A DNA stretch of 41,402 nt from Pelargonium nanum (taxonomy: Eukaryota; Streptophyta; Magnoliopsida; Geraniales; Geraniaceae). The position numbers were made by a program, and so were the translations under genes. The notes beneath the pieces were generated by a model that saw nothing but the letters and a program-made list of their open reading frames with translations, was not told where the DNA came from and did not search any database. The stretch is from positions 1 through 41,402 of the forward strand of contig JAYMTF010000278.1 of NCBI GenBank assembly GCA_036897485.1. Reading direction: 5' to 3'. Shown in pieces: positions 33,662-41,402 of the stretch; position 1 is the first letter of the stretch; each line of letters begins with the position of its first letter.

Positions 33662-36600
33662 ATGAAGTTGAATATCAACAAAGCCTGCGATCTCAGCTCC
33701 ATCTCAGTCCTCCCTCCTTCTCAACAAAGGTCCGATTCTCTTTTCTTTTAAATTATCATTCTGTTTGTTCACCAGCAAATCTAGACTAGAGATGATCTGA
33801 TAGTTTTCACTGGTTTCAAAATTTGAATTCGTTTGAAGCTACTTTTTGTTTTATGCTTTGCTGTGTTCATTCTGCTGTGTTCATTCTGCTGTCTCCATCC
33901 ATTTTCTCCACAGCCAAACAGCCGGAGATAGTTAGTAATTGAATAGCTGATGGTTCTAAGGAGATTGATGTTGCTCCAAAATGCATGAAATTAGAAGATC
34001 GCAAGTTTGAATTTAAATTTCTCATCGAAACCTTTCTCTATGTTGAGACATTATTCGGAATCGTTATTTTGATGTTTGGAGAAAGGTGTAAGAAGCAAAA
34101 GATATTTTGAATCTGAAAATTTTGACCAGTACATTTAGTTCGAATCATCTAATTTTGCTGGATTTAGTTCAGTTCTACACTTTTTCCTCCATTGGTAGGG
34201 ACTAGAGAGTGTTCAAATTCATTTTCCATTTGATTTTCCCCTTTTTTATGCAAACAATTTCAGGAATTGAAACAGGTTAGTTTTATCACACAGGATCGGT
34301 TTGTTTGTTGAGAAAATGATGGAAAATTTGGTTGTAAGAATTATTCACTCTAGAAATTCAATTTTAGAGGCAAATTAAGCTTAACATAACCTAATCTGAC
34401 TTCTTATTTTAGTTGAACTGTCACTGTGAATTGTTTAAGAACTAAGAAAATAGGCATTATAAGATTTGGAACTTTGTCTTCTTTCCTTTCTATATTTCTT
34501 AAATCTAAAATCTGTTTGTTTGACACTTCTGTTTCCTCTAAATGATATTGGTAGCTTTCAACTGAACCAATATTTTTCAGTTTGAATGTTGTGACAATGT
34601 ATGGAACGAAACAAAGTTATCAAAAAAAATAAAAAATAAAATACAAGAGGACGAATACAGTGATATTTTTGCCAGTCACCAAAAAGAAGAAAAGACTGTA
34701 AACTTGATTTTGTTTTTAAATGCTCTGGTTCTTCTTCTTTACATGTTCTCCTTATTTATTTATTTTTAAACATCTGAAGGAGGTCAAGTATTGTATCAAC
34801 TGGACATCAAATGTCACAACTTCGTTCACAACCGTCAGAGCAATCATTTTCACAGGGGCTTTCGTCGTCTCAACATGGCATGTTTTCTCAACTCTCCCAA
34901 AACTCTCTTGATGAAATGGCGACAAATGATCAGGTTGAATATTCTTTGTGCTCTCAATGATACAGTGATAAGTAATTGTCTAGTTGCTGATAAAATGGTG
35001 GGATAACCTAGAATTCCGATATTTTGACTCACTTTCTGTTTTTCATTTACATTCTGACCAAAAATGAACATATTAAGCTTTTGAACTTCTGATGATTGGT
35101 TTTCTCCATCATATCTACCCAGAGATTTGGTTCTCAAGAACGAGAGAACTCAATCAGGAGGATTTCTTGTTTACCCCCAGTTAATCATGCACGAGAAGAA
35201 AACCAAATGCAAATCTCACGATCTTCCACCAACATAACGCGGAAATGGAATGCTTCCTCTGCTACAGACCATAGATGTAAGTTTACTCCTGTTTGAAAGA
35301 CTAAAAGTTAATTACATTCATAAAAGGCTTGAGCATCATTGGTAAGACTTTTCGTCATTGCAAAAGCATGTCATCATTTTTTTTCCGTTATGTACTAAAC
35401 TTTTATCTACCCAAGTAGGTCAGATTAGTGAAGAACTCGAACGCAGGATTGGAATGATGGAAACTTCAGTAATGAGGTTTGGAATGATCTTGGATTCTGT
35501 CCAGAGTGACATCATGCAAGTAAACAAAGGAACCAAGGAAGTGTTGCTGGAGAGTGAGTCTATTTATTTTATACCCTGGAAATGTCTAATTTATTGGATT
35601 AACTTGTAATATTGTCTTATGTATTAGAAGACTTTATTGGCTGGTGACTTAGCAACTAGGAATAGTTGAGTGGGAAATTCAAATCTTAATATTGAGGGCA
35701 GTTTTAAGATAAATTTAGTTAATGGATTGTTAAATTGGAAACTAGAAACAAGCAGAACTCTCCATGTTTCATGACACCCAAGATTCTCAAATACTAGTTA
35801 AATACATGGCAATTAAACCTTTTATTCAGTAAATCACTTGATGTCTCCGAGCAGCTTTTACTTACAGTTTGAATACAATTCAATTATTTTTTCCAAAAAA
35901 ACAAAAAAACAAAACACAGTTCAATTATTGATCTGCATGAACTGTTATTGTTATTTTTCTTAAAGTTCCAACAGGAAGTACTAGTATGCATGATGGTTTA
36001 ATTATGCTTCTAGAAAGAGGGATGAATCTGTGAACATTAAATTGTGATTCTAATCTATGTTGTGCACTAAGCCATTTTTTTTAGCTTGCATCAATAATTT
36101 TGTTATTCTCTATTTTGTTCAGCTGAAGGCATACGACAGAAGTTGAGTGCTCATGATGATTTACTGCAGCAAATGGTAAGAAACTGCACCACTCTTCTCT
36201 GTTATTCAAGGTACAATGGATATGAAATCTTCAGTAACTAAGAAATGGTAACATTACAAGGGACAAGATATTAAAGCTAACCTTGATGAGGGGTTGAGTT
36301 CTGTATCTGATCAACTGAGCAAGGATAAATATCAAGACAACTTTAAGGAGGCACTCTCAGTGCTTTCAGCCTTCCCAGAGAAGATTGAAGCATCCTTAGT
36401 GAAATTACGAAGTGACCTTAGCATGTCATTGGCCAAAGAGATGGAGGTAAATGTGAACTTCATATATTTATTTTTGTGTGTAGAGTTGAAGTCCTAAATT
36501 GAACTGTATTTCTCTTCACTACCCTGTTACTCTCAGAAAGTGGCTTGCATCCTAAAGATCCCCATCCCCCGGAAAGGATGTACTCCACTTGCAATTCTTC

Positions 36601-38833
36601 CAAAAAAGGTGCTTTTCCCATATTAAGAATAACCCGATAGAAGCACTTATATTTGTGAATAAATTTTCTCACAGAGGGTATGAAACTGCAGGGTACTGGC
36701 CATTTTGCTAGTCCACAGATAAATCCACAGTCCACTGAGTACGTAATGCTCAAATTTGTCATCTTTTGTATTAATTTGATTAAAAAGATGCGTCTTCTGG
36801 CACAAACTTGGAAATGAATTAATCTTGTTAAATGTCCGTAACTGAATCTCGAAGGTGCCTATGAATAATTTTTCTTAATGCAGTAAGTTATGAGAATTCA
36901 TTAGATTCTTGGTATTGATGATTGAAAGTACTAATTTAATTGTTATCTGATATCATGCTTGATTCAAGGTACTCTTAGAACTGAGAATTAAAGCTATAAT
37001 TGGCTCATCAGATACAAGTGATAGGATAGGATAGCTCATATTTTAGTACTCACCCCTTACAGGTTACCAATATAAGCTCACTATTGAAATATGACAAATT
37101 TGTAAGGTTTGAGCTATCTTATCTGATGCTCTGTCCAGTCCATCACACTTCCCAATATCACTTGTATAGTTGCTATTACTTTACTAGTTAAACAAGACCA
37201 GAGTAGCAAAATATTTAGGTAGATTTTATATCATCGTTTTAGGTCAAACAGGCTCTGTTAAAGAGTTTGAATGGCTTGTTATAATCTGTATATATTGTTT
37301 ATCTTCCTCCTGTATCTAGTATCAAACCGAAGTAATATAGCTGGTTTTCATATATGATCACTCCCGATGCATCCACTTTCTGTCCTTTCTTCTCTTTCAC
37401 TCATCTGTATTCAGTTAATGTTTATCAAGTGTCAGGTGTTCTGTTTATATAGCTATTTTGCAGAATTTTCTCTTCAATCTGATTAAGACTCGGATAATTT
37501 CCTTATGTTTAGTGGTCAAAAGGTGTGGTTCTGAGTCTGATGTCATGTTAGCTGACCCTTGCTTGAATCTCAGTCAGATCCAAGTTAGTTGACCATTGCT
37601 TGCATGATTGTCTTATCTTCTAGGATATATCTACACACACACACACACACACATATACATATGTATGGTTCCTTAGTTTTTACTTAATGCTTGTGTCATT
37701 GCTCTTCTAGCCTTTTGACTTTCAAGATACTAAAAGGCATCCTCTTGATTCTAGTAGAACTTTGCCTCCAAAAATCTGCATGCAACCACGTCAACATAAG
37801 AAAATAGTAATGGGATGCTGGAACTCAGTAAAAGTTGAAGAAACAGCTTCAACAATGAGGGTTTCCAGCAAGAAGCGCGACAAAAAAGGAGTTACATACG
37901 CTAAACAGGTAGGTCATACCATTTACTTTTCCTTTGTCATTTCCCCATTTTTGACATGGTGGTGCATTCCAATGCGATGAGCACGGTAGTATGAGTCATA
38001 ATAAGTCATATGACTTGAAATAACAAAACAAAGGGAAAATAAAATGTAAGTTGACCATTTACCTTGTGTTGATCCTGATGCAGGGAAGAGAATGTAGAAT
38101 TGACATTGCATCTGATGAAGATATGGATGAAGGATTTTCCTGCTTGGCTGATGAGAATGAAACAGGTATTTAGTGAAAGTAATTGCAGGATTTATTCTTT
38201 TAGCCCATAATTGTTTGTTTGTTTTATGGGAGACAAATGTTGCATTTCATATCATTTACTAAAAAATCTTTAATTTATATGATGGTTCAACTTACTTCTG
38301 TAGCTGGCATAAACTGGTAGTCAGCATTTAGAAACGAGTTTGAATGCTGGACTAATTAGGCATCAGATGCACTTCTACATGGTGCTATTTGAGACCACTT
38401 AATGCCTGAAACTTACAGAAAAAGAAAAAGAAAAACATTTCGCAAATGTTTCTGCTATATCTGCAAGCAACAGGCTATCTGAACACAGTAACAACTGCAA
38501 ATGAAAATAAACTATTGCCCAAAATAATGCTTTATTTTATTTTGGCTAGCGCACTAAGCAGGTGTGAATATTTCCTTTGTTGGTTTGCGCATGTTATCTT
38601 TCAATGAATACAATAAACTTATAAAACTGTTTTGAGATTTTGAGTAATATGTAAGTGTTAATTGCTTTACAACATTCCACTAAAATTGTCTGGATTTTTT
38701 TACTATAATTTCTCTTTTGGAAGGGAAAGAGACAGACGATTATATAATGGCGGCAAGGGAGGAAACTGACAGAATTTTGAGGAGAGCAAGGAGGCGAAAG
38801 AGAAAACATCATAATCGTATAATTATCGATTAA
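33662..38833 (+). CDS. PRD3: PRD3/PAIR1-like meiotic double-strand-break factor
   Basis: PRD3 (rice PAIR1) is a nuclear coiled-coil protein needed for SPO11-dependent meiotic break formation. CDS exons: 33662-33729, 34783-34933, 35123-35276, 35419-35553, 36123-36175, 36261-36446, 36537-36608, 36692-36742, 37711-37908, 38084-38165 and 38724-38833; about 419 aa, all in frame. It begins MKLNINKACDLSSISVLPPS, the diagnostic amino terminus. A Ser/Gln-rich block follows (SEQSFSQGLSSSQHG...DEMATNDQRF), then a predicted coiled coil (QISEELERRIGMMETSVMRF, DSVQSDIMQVNKGTKEV). A basic region has MGCWNSVK; an acidic ASDEDMDEGFSCL motif follows; the end is ILRRARRRKRKHH, a likely nuclear localisation signal. 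Exon 2 could start three bases earlier. The 968-bp gap 36743-37710 might hide another small exon. Confidence 0.92.
37631..37655. repeat. (AC)n microsatellite
   Basis: A run of about ten AC units in the eighth CDS intron of the PRD3-like gene. Confidence 0.85.
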
Positions 38834-39720
38834 AGGTATGCATACATGTCTTCTATGTGGTATGTTCCATATTTCTTAATCTATGCACCACACAATGATA
38901 AAGAGTTAGCATTTTCCGTATCACTTGAGTTAATGATATATATTTGATTGATCAGATGCAAATCAGTCCATTGTGTTTTTCATTGTAACTAAGGAATATA
39001 ATTTGTTACAACTTTGGAAATATGATAATTTCCCGATATACTGGGTAGAGAATACTGTATCTAACTTTTTGCATTTTCATCCATTCTTTGCATGGATATA
39101 AATGGTCAGTTTGGATAAGAATAACTATGGTAATGGAGATCATAAGGTGGTATCTGTTTGATTTCTCACGATAGAGTTTCCATATCTTTAAGCAATGTAT
39201 TATATGTTACTTGCTAGCCTTGCAATTTACTTGTGGAATTGATAATGAGTTCATATATGATGATTTAAATGGCAAGTCGAATGCATATACCGGAAAAGTT
39301 GAAATTTTGCCATAAGCTCTCTCTCTCTCAGCAGTTAATGTAGTGATTTCAAATTGATAATGAGTTCTAATGTGGTAATTGAGGTAGCTTTTATATTACA
39401 ATTTGTGCTTCATGAATGAGAATCAACAAAGGGAACAATCATCATGTTTGGATTAGTGCTTTTTGATCACGAGAATGACTTTGGAATAAGAATCTCATTT
39501 CCATTTCAAAAACTTCAAATCCTAAAATCTACCTTAGATGCCAATGCTATGCAGATACTGCAAAAGTTGTAACTTTCGGTGAACTTACAGTTTGTCTTCT
39601 GCAGTTACAGAGCAGAACAAGGTAGAGAAACAAAATGCTGGAACTCAACTGAATCATGTTGAAAATTTCAACTTTCTTTGGCCTCTTAGGCCATATTTGA
39701 TTGCAGGTAATTGAGTTATA
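38834..39720 (+). other. PRD3-like 3'UTR with probable intron
   Basis: The stop codon is followed at once by AG|GTATGC, a good donor at 38836. CTTCTGCAG at 39596-39604 is a good acceptor after a pyrimidine tract. A 3'UTR intron of about 770 bp is therefore likely. The polyadenylation site is not identified. Confidence 0.35.
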
Positions 39721-41230
39721 GAACATGGTATAGCTTTTCCATTTTTCCATAACCTCTTTTCATATAATTTGAACTCATTTTCTCAATCTCTTAAGGTAAT
39801 ATTAGAGACTCATAAAATTGCTTACTTTAGGCCTAATCTAAATGAGATTTCAACAATTGGGCCTATAAGCATAACAAAACCTGCAGACCCAGAGTTTAAA
39901 TCTTATTAATATAGAATTTTATATTTTTTCACTTTTAAAATAACCCAAACACACCGTTGCTTGGAGTGTGGATCATCCACACATGTTGGAGATAAAAAGA
40001 AAATGGTGCTTTTTTTGGGATCAACCATTTGCAGAACAAAATCATTGCTTTACTTGCCACCAACCGGTCAGTAAAGTACATTGTTTTGCTCTTTCGTAAA
40101 CTAATCCATAGAATAATTATTAAAGCCACTTGGCCCCACTTTCCACTATTAATATTCCTTATTTTGTTAAATATCCTCCACCAACAATGAAAAAAAGTAT
40201 ATTTATTTATTTTTTCAAAAATTAGAAATGTGAATAAAACCAACTTTCTTAATTTCTATTAATTTCTTGTCCTTTATTATTAGCTTTGGTGGAATGTTGC
40301 TTTTGAATGACAACTATCTTTGTCTTATCATAGATTATAGTAGTATTATCTATGGGATTAGGATTCTAGACATGCGGTCCTTAATCTCAAATCTCAATGA
40401 TCTCTTGAACTCATTGTTCAATTATAATACTTGATCTTCTCTGAATATTAATAATTAAACAAATCTAACAAGCAAAGCTATGGTCAAAATTCATATAATG
40501 AAGAAAACATTAGACAACATCATAAAAAATTTCTCGCCTTGTTAGATTGAGATATTCAAAATGAACATATTACATATTTATAGGTTAGGTGACGATTCTC
40601 TTACATATTCTTCCTAAACAATAGGACAAATGGTCTTTCAATATCTATAGGGAAAAAATCCTTTAATTTAATACATATAGTGATCATATAATAATATCTC
40701 CATTAGTTTCACAAGCTAGAAAGTGTATTTTCTACTAATGTGTAATGAAGACTATCCACCGAAGAAATTTGGTGAAGACAATGGCAATCTAAAATTTAGT
40801 TCTCTACTCTAAGTTTGATAATATATATTTTCTGGAATTAAAAAATAACATTGCTCGTATGTTGTGATGACTTTGAGTTTATAAAAGAATAAATGGTTGA
40901 TTCTATGGATGTAATGGTTGGGATAGTAAGATTGATAGATTAAGAAAAAGAGTTGAAGCAAGTGAAAGAATTTTAGAAATACGCGAATTTTTATTATATT
41001 AAAAGTACAATAGGTTGTACGTCTTCGAATAGTACATAGAATTTGATTTGATTAATTTGCCAGTTTAATGAGAGTTGAAAAAAGCTGAACAATTGTTTGC
41101 TCATCAAAGTTTTAAATCACATATTTTTCAATTGTACGAGCGTTCAATAGATGTGAATTGTAGATCAGTGTGCAAAGTAAGAATTTGAAGTTAAAATTTC
41201 CCATTTTAGTGTAATTAGATTTCTTATGTG
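39721..41230. other. Intergenic AT-rich DNA, no recognised feature
   Basis: No reading frame with family resemblance, RNA gene or clear transposon terminus was seen in this stretch. Confidence 0.5.
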
Positions 41231-41231
41231 T

Positions 41232-41318
41232 TTTTTTTATAAACACCGAAGCTCGAACCTGAGACCTCTGGAGGAACAGACACCTTAAGTCAATTGCTCT
41301 GATGATAGTTGGTCTTAT
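41232..41318 (-). repeat. tRNA-derived SINE-like fragment
   Basis: The minus strand has AGAGCAATTGACTTAAGG (box A-like) and, about 30 bases on, GGTCTCAGGTTCGAGCTTCG (box B-like), ending in an A-rich tail. This spacing and wording fit the tRNA-related head of plant SINEs. It is not a functional tRNA, since no acceptor stem closes. Confidence 0.45.
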
Positions 41319-41351
41319 TTGTTTATTCATTCTTTCAGTATAAATATAATG

Positions 41352-41402
41352 TACTCCCTCCGTCCCAAAATGAGTGTCCTGTTTGTCTAAATTTTTTGTC
41401 CC
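41352..41402. mobile_element. Stowaway-like MITE terminus, truncated by the window end
   Basis: TA followed by CTCCCTCCGTCCCAAAAT is the classic Tc1/mariner-type Stowaway end with its TA target site. Only the first ~50 bases are in the window. Confidence 0.85.

Noticed and set aside
33404-33751. Plus-strand 115-codon frame spanning the tRNA and the start of PRD3
   Set aside because: It reads through a tRNA gene and the TATA box; only its end, from the ATG at 33662, is the real PRD3 coding exon.
33930-34040. Possible SINE-like box B (GATCGCAAGTTTGAATTT) in PRD3 intron 1
   Set aside because: No box A at proper spacing and no tail; the match is too loose.
1-41402. Search for CRISPR-like arrays, bacterial operons, organellar gene blocks or a novel clustered pathway
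   Set aside because: No regular spacer arrays or operon structure; all confident genes are ordinary spliced plant nuclear genes of unrelated function.

Overview
This is plant nuclear DNA, almost certainly from a eudicot. It has four spliced single-copy host genes with GT-AG introns in AT-rich sequence, a nuclear tRNA-Ala gene, and remnants of typical plant transposons (a CACTA end, a Stowaway-like end, fold-back MITEs, LINE tails). I rebuilt the gene structures by hand from reading frames, splice signals and remembered protein families. No database search was run.

Layout, left to right. 1-214 is one end of a CACTA/EnSpm-type DNA transposon. 763-5406 (minus) is a PHT4;4/ANTR2-like chloroplast anion (ascorbate/phosphate) transporter with eight exons in the window; its last exon lies beyond the left edge. 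5.5-7.8 kb is intergenic, with a G-box/ABRE next to the transporter and a decayed RNase H-like retroelement piece. About 7.8-16.8 kb (plus) is a SKP1-like protein 20/21 (ASK20/ASK21) gene with a long 5'UTR intron; its last few codons are unresolved. 16.9-20.15 kb holds LINE debris and a 201-bp tandem duplication. 20151-29134 (minus) is a complete 14-exon PA-domain signal peptide peptidase-like aspartic protease (SPPL2-5 group, 547 aa). 29.2-33.4 kb is intergenic and repeat-rich, including a fold-back element with 165-bp arms. 33419-33491 is tRNA-Ala(TGC). 33662-38833 (plus) is PRD3/PAIR1, a meiotic double-strand-break factor (about 419 aa in this model). 38.8-41.4 kb is intergenic, with a SINE-like piece and a Stowaway-like terminus at the right edge.

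The four genes belong to unrelated pathways: plastid transport, SCF ubiquitin ligase, intramembrane proteolysis and meiotic recombination. They do not form a functional cluster. Transcription is divergent (PHT4;4/ASK21), then convergent (ASK21/SPPL), then divergent (SPPL/PRD3).

I found no convincing new biological system. The points most worth a second look are structural: hairpin-forming inverted repeats inside and between genes, the CACTA end in the transporter's last intron, a 22-G homopolymer in an SKP1-like intron, and a tRNA gene about 110 bp upstream of a meiotic gene's TATA box.
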